A stretch of 64,000 bases of DNA from Microvelia longipes (Eukaryota; Arthropoda; Insecta; Hemiptera; Veliidae): NCBI GenBank assembly GCA_018340805.1, contig JACMZG010000008.1, forward strand, positions 25,856,967-25,920,966. The letters are read 5' to 3'. Made by a program: the position numbers and the translations under genes. The notes beneath the pieces were generated by a model that did not search any database, was not told the DNA's origin, and was given only the letters and a program-made list of their open reading frames with translations. Shown here in pieces: positions 1-11,640 of the stretch (its first letter is position 1; every line of letters begins with the position of its first letter).

Positions 1-1241
1 CTTAAACACTTTTAGAAATACATTTCAAATGGAAATGGGACGATAATTGGAACCAGACGAACAGGAACCATTTTTAGGAATAGGAACATTAAGGGTACAA
101 TTCCATATAGAAGAAATAATTCCAGTGGATAGGCTTTTGTTAAAAATGGAGGTGGATAAGAGAGATAATGAAACCTAGACCTTAAAGTAAGCAGGAAAAG
201 ATGCCATCACTTCTTAAGCTACGCCTAGCTTTGATAAAATTTATAGCTTCTAGAACTTGAGTATTAGTAACAAGCGGAATTGAGATAGGGTGTGTGAAGA
301 GCTTTAGGGTAACATATTCAGAAGAAGGACAAAAGAGGAACGATAATGGTCAAGAAAAATATGACATTTCATTATATCATTTTTATATTTGTTATGGAGT
401 ATAATTTCAAGTTCAGGACCAGAAATTCTTCGAATCGGACTTAAGAGAATTTTCGATTTTTAATATTATGTGCCAAGAAAATATTGCTTTTACAGAGGCC
501 TCGGAAGTGTTAAAATAATTAATATACACTGTTTTGTAAGTACGGAGATATTTACCGGCATAATAATTATTAGAAGTGATAAAAAATCAAGATCTTTAAA
601 AAACTATTAATTATTAACTGTTATATTAATTATAAATTTTATTAACTGTTAACTTATAAATTATTATCTGCTGTATTTTAGATTTCTGTTAAATTCTTCA
701 CGCATTGATTAACATAGTTCATTGGTAACCAGATAAAATGTAACCGGCTAAAATGTCCTTAGATAAAATGTACACGAATAAAATGTACCTTAACCGTGAG
801 GCTTTGGGTAAAACCGGCATCAGTTCACCAGTTCTGTAACTCTACAAATTTGTTAAATCTGATAACTGTCAAGGTGATAATCAGAAAACGACGTGTTTAG
901 TCACATTATTTATTATGTCAACATATCTTTTGTAAGCGCAGTGGAATTTTCTATAATGATATCAACATCATCAATGTCTTTCCACTAATTTAACCTTTAT
1001 TTAGCTGAGCCAGAGCCGGTTTTTGGCAATAATGTCATCTAGAGTGCGGGGTGAAATGTTGAGTCTTTCAGTTCATAGGAATCTGACTAATGTTTTTGAT
1101 TTTTTAAGAAATATGTGAATACTTATCCCATAGATTCATACAGTACACGGCACAGCTCAGTTTATGTTAATTTTAGCGCATTTTCTTTGAAGCATAAGAA
1201 AAATTAAACAACTAGTAGTGACGCTACTACTTAGGTTATTA

Positions 1242-1346
1242 AATGTGAACCGAAAACTTAAGAAAAAATTGGATTGATATGCAAGAAAGCACGCATTTCA
1301 AAGAAAATTCGTCTGGGTTGCGGACCTCCGCGCCAGAATTATTTAA
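1242..1346 (+). repeat. Dispersed repeat, copy 1 of a direct pair
   Basis: About 105 bp alignable by eye with 1889-1990 in the same orientation. Shared landmarks are AACTTAAG, then an A-rich part with CACGCATT, then TGCGGACC followed by GCGCC and TTTAA. Its GC-richer tail stands out from the AT-rich surroundings. Family unknown. Confidence 0.6.
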
Positions 1347-1888
1347 ACGTTAGAATTTAAGTACTGTAAATAAAGACGATAAAAAAATTAGCGCCGGTAC
1401 CAATATTTGAACCCTTAGCTTTGAGTAGTCTTATAAACTTCGGACGGATTTATCTAGTTCAGCACCGAAAACGACACCTACTTAAAAATTATTTTTAATA
1501 ACCATTATTTAAGTTTTCTGTTATTTTCCACGGTTTTTTCGACTTTTTGGTCACTTTAAGTGGCCGTATTGGCTTCAGGACAGGTTCTTCGAATTGATTG
1601 CTCAAAAAGGATATATAATGATGGGTCTGTGTGTCGGGCGATTTCCTTTGGAATGGCGTATACCTTGCTTAACAATCCATTTCTTGTTTTAAGGTTCCGG
1701 TTTATGCTTTATAACTTCAGCAGTTTCTCATTATCAAACACTACTCGTGTTATATTTAAACTAGCGCAAATAATGGTCTGCACTGCCAATTTTAGAGATA
1801 CAGTTTTGTATAACCAACAAGATATACGCATTTCGTAAAAAAAAACCAGAGTTACAAGTACTTGATAATTGAGTTAATGCTCAAGTAT

Positions 1889-1990
1889 TATGTAAAACCG
1901 GAACTTAAGCAAGAAATGGATTTTAAGCACGGAAACACGCATTCCGAAGGAAACTGCCCGACATGCGGACCAACTGCGCCGGCTTTTTAA
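1889..1990 (+). repeat. Dispersed repeat, copy 2 of a direct pair
   Basis: Second copy of the 1242-1346 repeat, about 545 bp further on in the same orientation and diverged by substitutions and small indels. No open frame is shared by the two copies, so a non-coding mobile relic is likelier than a duplicated exon. Confidence 0.6.
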
Positions 1991-2544
1991 TAAATTGCTA
2001 TTTATTAAAAACTACAATATACTGAATAAAAAAATATTATAAATTTAATGTCATTATAAATGAAAAAGTCTTTTAGATATACTGAGCTGACTATAAAAAC
2101 TTTACTAACCTAAACTAATATAAATAAAATGTTATTAAAAGTCTTTTAACTGTACTGGAATCATTAAAAAAGTACAGCGTGGTAGTATACTTATACTATC
2201 GTAAAAAAGTTTGATATTAGTTCACGGTATGTTAACTAGTTTGTAAGTAAAAATAATGCCACTTCAAGTCTTTTCCGTATACCATTTTAAAGGGCAAATA
2301 TCAACAGGCTTTTAATATAGTTATAGTTAAACGGATACTATTAGTGTATAGAAGAGTAATAAAATCGTAGAAATAGAAATAAATTCCACTTCGGATATAT
2401 TCCGCATACCTTTTAGAGAGGAGAGTACTAAAACAGATGTCATAATTCCATCTATATTCAGAAGTTTATATATGTTTCTATATACATACACTTAACTCGT
2501 CAAAAATTCTTAAACTCCAATAAATCTCTTTTTCACCTCTTTCT

Positions 2545-2546
<2 letters not shown>

Positions 2547-2590
<44 letters not shown>

Positions 2591-2594
2591 ACAC

Positions 2595-2635
<41 letters not shown>

Positions 2636-2640
2636 ATATA

Positions 2641-2679
<39 letters not shown>
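2547..2679. repeat. Compound microsatellite (CA)n-(TA)n
   Basis: About 42 bases of CA repeat run into about 80 bases of nearly pure TA repeat with two small interruptions. The TA part is self-complementary and could extrude as a cruciform. Confidence 0.97.
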
Positions 2680-2680
<1 letters not shown>

Positions 2681-4410
2681 AATCGTATTTTCATTTGATT
2701 TGATTAAAATAATAGCACGGGTATGAATGGGTCATTTTTGTGACTTCTAAAATATTTCATCGTGTATCTGTAAAACAATATTCAATCAAATATGTATCAA
2801 AAATAACACTTAGTTTTATAGTTCTAAAGTGAAATGATAGTATCCTTGACGCAAACCTTGAAAGGATGTAAACCAAAAACAATCTGACTAAATATTAGAT
2901 TCTACGTTCTATCTAATTTTGTTTATGCAGTCGCAGTCTACTTGATTATCTAATTGCCAGGACGAGAACTGGATATAATAGGACTAAAGGATACAGTATA
3001 CATAAACAAAAAACAAACGGTCGAGATATGATTCTGAAATGTAGACGCTTTTGGTAATCAATTCTCATTTTTAAAGTTTTATTGAAATTCGAAACCCAGT
3101 GTAGGATTTTCCTGTTTATTGCCTTCATTTTAAAAGGAAATAGAATGGTTGAATTTTCAAACGCTTCCTTTAAACAGTTTCCTAAATTCTCTTCTAAATT
3201 TATCAAATGAATTGAAATGAGTACTATGAGACTATTTAACGGCAATTATGTATCCTCAATAAAATTTAAATGAGTGCATCTACAATTTAACTCTCGTGAC
3301 CGACACGCCATTTAATCGTAATAAACATTGTAAAAATCAATAAAGATAAAGGAAAATAAAATGACTACCTAATTAATCTGTAAATGAGGTTAGAGAGGAA
3401 CCCTTAATGGTTTTGATCAAATAATATAATGCAGAACATTAATCAACGTAGAGATAAAAACTAATTTTAATTTCGCCTTTGATGTTTTTGAAACTTCATG
3501 ATTATTTCTGTCTAAATATTTATTACTTTTTTTTAATAACTTTCCTTTATTTTATAAAGTACATAATACATAATTAAATATGGCATAAAGGATTGAGTGC
3601 CACACTGGAGGATTGAAAAATCCTGTGCTGTGTGAAGTGAAGAATTTCTTTTGTAAAAACCTATATGTCGGGCTAATAATGATTTACACATTATAACTTA
3701 TGTGGATAACAAAATTCATTCTTCAATTTTATAAACCCCCAAGTGGGGGTTTATACATGAAAAAAAGAAAGATTAATTTAAAATAAAAAACATTTATCAG
3801 TTATGGCTCATAAAAAATCTGAATAACCCTTTTCTTTACACCAAAACTTCGCATCGATTCATAAATTTAAAACTTTTGGTTCAAGTATAAATTATTTTTT
3901 AAGAGCGGTGCTCCCAACAGATGAGGAAAAAGTTAACTAAACGATCTGCTAAAAACGATGTTTTTTTACTTGCTCAACAAATTCCATTATTCATGGAATC
4001 CATACAAACCTCATACATGTTTCAGAGAAGAAATATTGCATTAGAAAAGTTGTCATTTTGAATTGAATTTTGTGAAATAAAACGAAGTTGAGTGAATTGG
4101 TCCCTTTTAGCTTCATGTCAATTAGTTCTTATTCATTGGAAGGAACGGTAAGTGCAGATGCCCGTAAATATTTAACTTTGCCAAGGTTGAGTGTGTTTTT
4201 ATACTTTTTACTTTAGTGCATCAACCAAGTCCCTTTTATAAAAATATTTGCTTGTTGATACTTCGTTTCATGGTTCTAAACCCTAAATATGTGCATAAAT
4301 TTTCTATAAATTTTTATTTTAAGATTATCACATCGTTGTATATCTAATACAATTATGTCCAGTTGCGTTAAGTAATAAAAAAAATTAAAATGACCTTTTT
4401 ATGGCCTTTT
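2680..4410. other. AT-rich non-coding stretch
   Basis: No recognisable coding region; the 99-codon minus-strand frame at 2946-3245 resembles nothing known to me. It contains the palindrome at 3730-3755. Confidence 0.55.
3730..3755. repeat. Perfect 12-bp palindrome with 2-bp spacer
   Basis: TATAAACCCCCA is followed by AG and its exact complement TGGGGGTTTATA. The C5/G5 core is unusual in such AT-rich DNA. No coding region lies next to it, so no terminator role can be assigned. Confidence 0.9.
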
Positions 4411-4545
4411 ACAGGTGGGTTGCATCTACTATACTCTAAGAATTATTTAAAGTTGGCGAAATATTTTTAATACAAATACTATTAATATAATCTTAAACAT
4501 ATCCCGGGCTACGACCCCGGTGCCGAAATCAAGTATCAAGTGCTT
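4411..4545 (+). repeat. Dispersed repeat shared with 14003-14140
   Basis: Same order of landmarks as 14003-14140, same orientation: GTGGGTTGC, ACAAATACTATT, a TAAAC/CAT..CCCGG block, and GGTGCCGAAATC near the right end. About 135 bp. Unknown family. Confidence 0.6.
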
Positions 4546-4944
4546 ATTCGATCCGGCCACGGAGGCAGATTTATTAAGATAAAATAGAAAAATCAACATT
4601 GTTAATTCCCAAACCATATTGTTTACTAAATTGTGTGACGTCATTAACCCACACTTATGACCCACAAACATTTAAAAGGGAGGTAATTGCGAGGGGGAAA
4701 ATAGCATTTTACTCCAAGGTGCATACAAGATTTTGTCAGACGTTGATTTTATTTTAACTTGTTTTGTTGTATTATATTCTTATTTTTTGGGTCGGACCCC
4801 CTTATAAATTTAGGGGTGCTGCACCAAAAAAAATTGTATTGCTCAAACGACTTTGTTTGACCTGAAACGGATTTTGAGCCAATAAAAAAAATTTGTCGGC
4901 TCTAAATTGGTATAATTGGCTCTAATAACAAATAATAGGAACTA

Positions 4945-5017
4945 TTTTCACTCCAAGGGAGAAAAAGTTACTTTCACTCCAAGGAGTAAAAGTAACTTTT
5001 TTTCCTTGAAGTGAAAA
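4945..5017. repeat. Imperfect hairpin, about 29-bp arms
   Basis: The left arm starts TTTTCACTCCAAGG and the right arm ends CCTTGAAGTGAAAA. They pair over nearly 30 bases with a few mismatches and a loop of about 15 nt. The loop repeats part of the arm (CACTCCAAGG), so it may come from a local duplication-inversion. Confidence 0.75.
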
Positions 5018-5077
5018 GTGCTTGTACTCTCTAAAACTAGTTAATAACTTAACATTATACACGTCTGGAGATAATAG

Positions 5078-5196
5078 GTATTTATGCCATAAGGCTGAGA
5101 AGTGTGTCTTTATTTACGGCAATAGATTTACCGACGAGCGAAGCGAGTCGGGAAAAATTGCCAAGACATAAAGACATTCTCAGCCGGATGGCAATA
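5078..5196. repeat. Long stem-loop capped by the GAGCGAAGCGA motif
   Basis: GGCTGAGAA (5093-5101) pairs with TTCTCAGCC (5177-5185). Inside are GTCTTTAT against ATAAAGAC and GGCAAT against ATTGCC. The tip is CCGAC-GAGCGAAGCGA-GTCGG at 5131-5151, so the conserved dispersed motif is the apical loop. The outer ends (GTATT, GCCAT) also pair. An inserted folded repeat unit is the simplest reading. Confidence 0.75.
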
Positions 5197-5516
5197 CACT
5201 ATTTTTTTTTAGGTAGCACTCATTAAATAAACTGCGTTATATTCTTAATTGAAAAAAAAAAATAGTCTACGAACAAAAACAGAAACAAAATGAACGTTTC
5301 TAAGAAACCTCATGAAGGTTTTACACAGATTGTTTTTTCTTGAACACGCTACATTACAGTAATGGCGGCAATATATGAATACTTTTACGTCCTAGGAATT
5401 TTTTACATTCATTATGTCTCGGAGGTGAAAACTACTAATAACCTCCTAAACAATAATGATTCGCTCTCATCCTAAAAACGGTCCAATAAAGTGCTCAATT
5501 ACGTACTACCTCAAAA

Positions 5517-7095
5517 AAATTAAATCTCTTTCGTAATTTTTTAATCTTGATATATTTTTATATAATTAATTAAATGATAAATTAAATTGTTTTATTGAAT
5601 TTTCTGATCCAATCATTTAAATGTGTTAATTACACTTATGTACTTGTCATTCATTTAATTAAAACATGTTATCTTTTGAAGTTTACTGTTAATTTAAAAT
5701 ATATAGTCTTTTAACAAAAGTTTTAAGTATAACATCGTCAAGTAAAAATAATCATTTTCAAATGCGACTTGTCAAATTTATTGTTAGTCTTTTTAATGCA
5801 TCCTTAAACATGATATATATATTAGTATAGTACGAATTTTATTGAATTCCTATCTACTGTACTATTTTTCTAAGCTTTACTTTACCTGAGGCTGTAACAC
5901 CCTAGATATTTGGTTCTGATAATTCTGAGTCGAGCGTAGCGAGGTTAAATTATTACTGCCTTAAGCATCTGGTTCTCATGCCATTCTGAGGCCGAGACCG
6001 AAGTAATACTAACTTGGGCTATGAATAATCATGACATTCTGAGGACGAGCGAAGCGAGTCCGAAGTTAACTTTAGACTGTGGATAATCACATTATTCTGA
6101 GGTCGAGCGCAGCGAGACTGAAGTAAACCACAATAGCCTTAGGATATCATCACATTCTGGGATGAGTGAAGCAAGGCAGAAGTAATTCCACTTTTAGGTT
6201 TGGACAACTATAACATTCTGTGGACGATCAAAGCGAGTCTGAAGTTGATATGCTAAGTAGCGGGTACCCTCTACCTCATTTTTTTCATATATCTAATGTG
6301 GAGTTCCTGAACCAACGGTTAACATAGTATAAAATTCGTATATTTTTATTCTTGATAAAACCAACATACATATGTTCCCATAATTTTAAATTAACTTCAG
6401 AAAATCAAGATCTCATTAATAAAGATAGGGGGATTTATCGCAAATAACTAAGCGTTAGGAAAAACCTTTATACTAATAAATCTAAATTTTCATAGGAAGC
6501 TAATTTGAATATGAAACAAAGATTAAACCAATATTGATGATAAGAGTTAAGCAAATAATTTAGTTTACTTTAAGGCCGCATATTTAGCTGACTCATCACA
6601 GTAAAATTAAATGATCCCAATGTCCTAGATGGAAAACTAAGTAAACAATATTCTCTTGATAAAATAACAAACTATCATTTGATTTCCTTAAATCTGGAAA
6701 TAAAGTCTTTTAAAGCCACTTATCAGATGTTGAATAAACTTTATGCTGAAATTACTACACACTGTCGCATTTTACTTTACTTATTGCCATTTAAAATAAA
6801 CATCTCAAGAATTATTGGACGAAAGAGTTTAAAGACTAACAATAAGTTGACAAGTGCATTTGAAAATGATTATTTTTACTTGACGATGTTATCTTTAAAA
6901 CTTTTCTTAAAGACTATATAGTTAAATTAACAAACTCAAAAGATAACATTTTTAATTAACTAATGAATACAAGTATAAGTGAAATTAAACATTTTAAATG
7001 ATTGGATTCAGAAAATTCAATTAAAACAATTAATTTATCATTTAATTAATTATATAAAAATATATCAAGATAAAAAATTACGGAAGATTTAATTT
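5517..7095. mobile_element. Fold-back element with about 280-bp inverted arms
   Basis: The left arm (about 5517-5800) and right arm (about 6825-7095) are inverted copies of each other, about 90 percent alike by eye over nearly 300 bp. Matching landmarks are TAATTAATTAAATGATAAAT, TTTTCTGA.CCAATCATTTAAA, AACATCGTCAAGTAAAAAT and GTTAGTCTTT. About 1 kb lies between the arms, including a tandem array of the GAGCG motif. No transposase frame is present. This resembles a Foldback-type or long-arm MITE. Part of one arm recurs at 9965-10075. Target-site duplications are not clear, so the ends are approximate. Confidence 0.75.
5883..6247 (+). repeat. Tandem array of about 60-bp units carrying the GAGCG motif
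   Basis: About six diverged units each start near ATTCTGAG (5922, 5983, 6036, 6094, 6154, 6214), followed by a motif near GACGAGCGAAGCGAGTC and then GAAGTAA. Spacing is 53-61 bp. The array sits between the arms of the fold-back element. The best copy is at 6043-6061. Confidence 0.85.
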
Positions 7096-7255
7096 TCAAA
7101 TGTATCGCAACATTTTTCCGCTTTATAATTTTTTGAAACGTTTGCTGAGTCATTATTGCGGTTATTGACTACAAAAAAAAAGTATTCCGAATAGCACAAC
7201 TACACCTATTGACTGATTTGAACAAAGTTTCAACTCACTGGCTAAATACTTGTGA
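7096..7255 (+). repeat. DR-A dispersed repeat, partial
   Basis: Begins TGTATCGCAACATTTTTC and continues through TTTGCTGAGTCATTATTGC, ATTCCGAATAGCACAACTAC and AGTTTCAACTC. Nearly the same sequence, inverted, is at 8575-8750, making an inverted pair about 1.5 kb apart. It abuts the right arm of the fold-back element. Confidence 0.8.
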
Positions 7256-7439
7256 TCATACTTAGTTTGTGGCCTTAAAATTTTAAAATGTAATAGTTCA
7301 TATTTTCAAAATGGCCACCAAATCACAATGAATTTTTTGATCGATTGCCACCTCTAGATATTTGTTCAAATTTTCGATTGTTTGAACTTTAGATGACTAT
7401 CAAAATAAGTAAGTTATTAAAGTCTGAAAATCTTCTTCC

Positions 7440-7670
7440 GGGCAGCACAACTAGCCCAAAGTATGATTTTTCCGCCCAAGCTAAACTAACAGTAGTTATG
7501 CGTGACATAGATACTCAAACACACACAGACAGACAGCATGATGATTACCCCTTTAACGTCATAAAATTCCTGAAAAGGATAATTATGTTGAAAACTCGGT
7601 TTCGGATTTTTAGTGTGAACACAATAATTTTAATTATACCTACGGTAGTAGGGAGGAAAAATAAAAAGGA
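7440..7670 (+). repeat. DR-A dispersed repeat, partial
   Basis: Contains the later DR-A landmarks: GGCAGCACAACTAG, ACACACACAGACAGACAG, GGATAATTA, CGGTTTCGGATTTTTAG, ACACAATA and ATACCTACGG, ending near GGAGGAAAA. The 120-codon frame at 7393-7755 is an accident of this repeat. Confidence 0.75.
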
Positions 7671-8425
7671 CTATGATATAAATTGGCTCCCTGAATTACG
7701 TAGATCTATTATTAGTAAAAGATCTCGCTTTCATACTAGTTTGTTAAAATATTAATTTAATTTATATACATGGGTTGATTTGCTTTCCTCACTCTCTAAA
7801 CTTAAGTTTATGTATCGTAAAAGCAACTAATTTCTCTCCCTAAGTATGAAAAATAAATTTTAAAAAAATCTTAAAGTTTTGGAATTCTTGCCAGCTTTGA
7901 AAAATTTGGCAACAATTTTATTATTTTTTTTTTAAATTGTTCAAAGTATTATTTTTAATTTGTACTAAGATTTTTTCCTCTACTAACTGAGGAAATTTTT
8001 AAATTATAGGGTTTGGCATATTTACATATTTTTAGAACTGCAACTGAAAGGTTTACAGCTTTTAACGCATATTCGTCCTTCATGTATACTAATTTTCATG
8101 GCAGTCTTTGTGAAAACAGACACTCAAACTAACACACGCTTCGTTCTAAACTTTCTTGTGTAAAAAATTACTTACATTTGTTTAAAAGTACAGATATTAA
8201 ATTTTTATTTAATGGAATTGATCTGTTTAAAATTATTTGTATTAGGTTATTAGTATTTTATTTGATAAAACAGGCATAATGCGGACTTGTCTCACTTCCT
8301 TATGTTATAAATAAAGATTATTATTAATTATATTTCTATAATACCGTTATTATTATAGTGTACTATTTTTATGACAAATAAAAGAATTCCTTTTTTGTAA
8401 CTTGATTAAGTAGTGTGACTTTTTT
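7671..8425. other. AT-rich non-coding stretch
   Basis: Nothing recognisable as a gene. A short CAGTCTTTGTGAAAACAGACACTC stretch near 8102 recalls the AC-rich middle of DR-A and may be another eroded piece. Confidence 0.45.
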
Positions 8426-8429
8426 CCCC

Positions 8430-8750
8430 TCATTTAGTATTGTGTTTGCAAAATAAATCGAAACCGGGATGACACCGGAATTATCCGTTTTTTGCCTTTT
8501 TAAGACCTCCTGAGTTGTATTCTCAAAGTTGTCAGTCTATATGTGTGTGTGTGTGTCTTTTGTTATCGTAGCTCTCAGTGTATTTATGCTAGTGAGTTGA
8601 AACTTTGTACAAAAATCAGTCGATAGGTGTAGTTGTGCTATTCGGAATACTATTTTTTTTGTAGTCAATAACCCGCAATAATGACTCAGCAAACATTTCA
8701 AAAATTATAAAAAGCAGAAAAATGTTGCGATACATTTGAGAATTGGTACC
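8430..8750 (-). repeat. DR-A dispersed repeat, nearly complete
   Basis: Read on the minus strand it runs ATGTATCGCAACATTTTTC, TTTGCTGAGTCATTATTGC, CGAATAGCACAACTACACC, GTACAAAGTTTCAACTCACT, CTGAGAGCTACGATAAC, an ACACACAC run, CGGATAATTCCGG, CGGTTTCGATTT, then GCAAACACAATAC. This is one of the better preserved copies and serves as reference for the module. Confidence 0.85.
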
Positions 8751-9964
8751 CATGTAGCTATGACTTTACTTATAGTCTTATACTTAGGTTTTGAAAAGTG
8801 TACCCTGTAGCTAAGTATAAGACTTATACTTATTAATTTCGTTACCATTGTTACCTAGTTAGCATTTTTTAATTTTATTAAATGACTTACATACGTTTTT
8901 AAACATTTTGTAACAAATCGAAAATCATTTAATTGAGTTGAAAGTCAGTTCGAGTTACTATTATATGACTCGAACCAAATCGTATTATCCTACTCGATAA
9001 TATATGGTACTCGAACCGTACAAGACCGTACCCCGTATAAGGTACCCGTACCAGATTTTTTGTAAGTATGTTTACTATTCTTACTCCTTTACGGTGATTA
9101 ATCGAAGTTAGTGGGCTATATATGACTTAATCACTGGTATAATATATCCTTGATTTTGCAGCTAGTATTCAAAAGGCAGTCTTTGTCTTTATTTAACATA
9201 TACTCACAAATCCTTTACACATAACATCTTTATAAAGCTGTTCGTTTTATTTTTAAGTGTATTAGGCTTTTTAAAAGATATACGCTTTCATCGTGTATAT
9301 TTTCTAATGCTCCTGCGGGCTTTAAAGTAAACTTCCACTCCCGTGTAGAATAAGTTAATCTTTGAGAACTCATTTCAAAACCTTCAAGATAAGCTCCTGC
9401 TGTAGAATAGTCTTTAATATTCTCCTTACACTGCGCGTTAATATACCACCTTCTAAATATAACAAGGCCTCTGCTTTACATTTAATAGCTAAGACTATTC
9501 TTAATCGTATTTAAACTAATAGTTAGATAGAAGTATATTAATAGAATCTTTTTTATCTTTTTTATATGTTATTGATATGTTATATGTTTTTGATATTATA
9601 TACTCCTAGCCATTAATTCACTTTTTCGTATTACTGTTATATCTTTAAATTCTATGATTTGACAGATGTCCTGTACTCAACTCTGTCTGGTGCACTTTTA
9701 CGGTGCAGGCTTCTTTAAGGGAACCTGATTTTTCGGAGATACTGTCAATAGAGAAAAACTTATATACTAAAAAAACAAATATAAAAAAAAACGAGTTCAG
9801 AAGGTCCATATTAAATTTAACTCTCCTATTAAAGAACAATAATACAAATAAACATTTCAGGAATTGTTTTTTTGACATTGTTTTCTGGAATTGAACGATT
9901 CAGAAGAATGACAGTAAAGTTTATAACAACAAATTTTTTTGTTATTTGGTTATAAACAAAAAAA
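8751..9964. other. AT-rich non-coding stretch with an ACCCCGTAC segment
   Basis: No convincing gene. Around 9027-9052 there is CCGTACCCCGTATAAGGTAC, similar to the segment near the 3' end of the 5S-like repeats at 19.77 and 29.15 kb, so an eroded tail may lie here. The overlapping frames at 9645-10014 are short, on opposite strands and resemble no family. Confidence 0.45.
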
Positions 9965-10075
9965 ATATTTTTTTTACTTGTCGATGTTATACTTTTTAAA
10001 CTTTTGTTAAACATCTAATTTTTAAATTAAAAGTAAACTTTAAAAAGATAACATGTTTTATATAACTAATGATTC
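9965..10075. repeat. Partial copy of the fold-back arm
   Basis: TTTTTACTTGTCGATGTTAT through AAAAGATAACATG and ATAACTAATGA matches the right arm of the 5517-7095 element in the same orientation with small indels. It is a solitary arm fragment showing that the arm sequence is itself dispersed. Confidence 0.7.
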
Positions 10076-11379
10076 ACTGACCAGATTCTTTCTTGTTAAG
10101 GTCAAGTCAAGGACAAAAAAAATATTTTGTTTTGTTTTCTGGGGTTAATAATATTTATCTTTGGGTTAAACCAAAACTGGCTAAAATAATAGACTGGAAA
10201 CTGCTTTAAAAGCTTAAATTATTTGTTTAGCCGTTGGATATTTTTTTTTTTAATGGACACATGGAATTTTTACTTAAAGTACATATTTGGGAAAACCCGA
10301 ATTAAAAAATTATTTATCCTAGTTTAGTCCAAATTAAATTTAATCCCCCAATTAAACAACAAGAAAATACAAATTAACATAATTCAAACCAATTGCCTAC
10401 CAATAGAATTAAAAAAAATACTTCAGTGACTACTATGTTTAAGCTTATTAAATATTTAAAAAAATAAATTAAATGAAAACTGTTGTAAAAAATTCAAGTT
10501 ACACTGTGTATTTTTTTTTCAGGATTTTGAGCACTGGAAGGCTCAGTTGAAGTATGTTGGTTTGTTTGTTTGTTTACAGCAGTATTTTAGCATATTCCAT
10601 TTAATTTATTGCGTATATTTGTGACGTTCTATATCGCCGTTCTACATGCGATAAAAAAATTGAATAGATTACAAATTTTTATTTAATAAACTTTTATTTC
10701 CAAAGGGAAATATTTTCCCCGTCAAATGTATATTGTTTTTTATAATGTTAATAAAATTCAACTTTTTCTCTTGAAACTGAGTTAAAATTAATTTAATCTT
10801 TGTATAAAAAAGTTATTTTTAAATCTTCGTGTGTTACGGAAAAAATATTGTTTTATTTACATTTAAACTAGAGTATAATATGAAAATTTCTCTCACTTTG
10901 TCATATGGGAAAAGAAGTATTGTTAAATAAAATTTTATTAGGAAATAAAAAAAAGTTTATTGTTAATGAATTTAGATAAAAACTCATCTTTTGGTTTAAT
11001 AAAAGTATTAAAAAGTGTCCAATGTCCGGAATTCTACAATTTTTATTTAATTTATCTTAAAAAACGATAAAATAGGCTATCAAAAAAAATATATGCCTAT
11101 ATTGTCTGTTCCTCCCGTGTTATGCTCACGTATGAAAGTGGAAAGTCATGTATGACAAATATTTGTTCTGCTATTGTTGTCAGAGTCACATATAGCGCTG
11201 AAGAGAGGTGTAATATCTCAACAATATTCATATTGAATTCATTCCTATCTAAAATTTCATCTGTTCAAGATTAATTTTGAAACGTTGGTATCAAAGTCAT
11301 GAATTATTTTTAGAATGATATAATCTTTATTAAAAGCAATACAAACCAAAATCACATCTCAAAAAAAATAGGAATAATA
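10076..11379. other. AT-rich non-coding stretch
   Basis: No supportable gene or structured repeat. It includes a short (TTTG)n run near 10560. Confidence 0.5.
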
Positions 11380-11640
11380 CATTTTTATTTTTTCTTACCT
11401 ACAATAGGTGTAAAGGAAAATGATTGTATTCAACCTAAAAATCAGAAACCGGTGTTTCATTATTATTTCGATCCGTTTCAGGCATTTTTATGACGTTGTA
11501 TGTAGGTTTCATGATGCTGTGTGTGTGTCGTGTTTCACTTATAACTCCTACTATGTTTACGCTTGAGAGTTGAAAGTCGGTACAAAAATGAGTAATAATG
11601 TCCACTTGTGCAAGTACTTGGCAGTATAATATTATTTGAC
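11380..11640 (-). repeat. DR-A dispersed repeat, diverged
   Basis: On the minus strand it shows TTGTACC, CAACTCTCAAGCGTAAAC, an ACACACAC run, CATAAAAATGCC, GAAACCGGTTTCTGATTTT and ATACAATCA. The order matches the other DR-A copies, but divergence is higher than at 8430-8750. Confidence 0.65.

Larger units (their letters stand above)
1..2546. other. AT-rich non-coding stretch
   Basis: No convincing coding region on either strand: the only open frame of note (1560-1838, plus) starts at a non-ATG codon and resembles no family I know. The stretch contains a direct repeat pair, listed separately. Confidence 0.6.
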
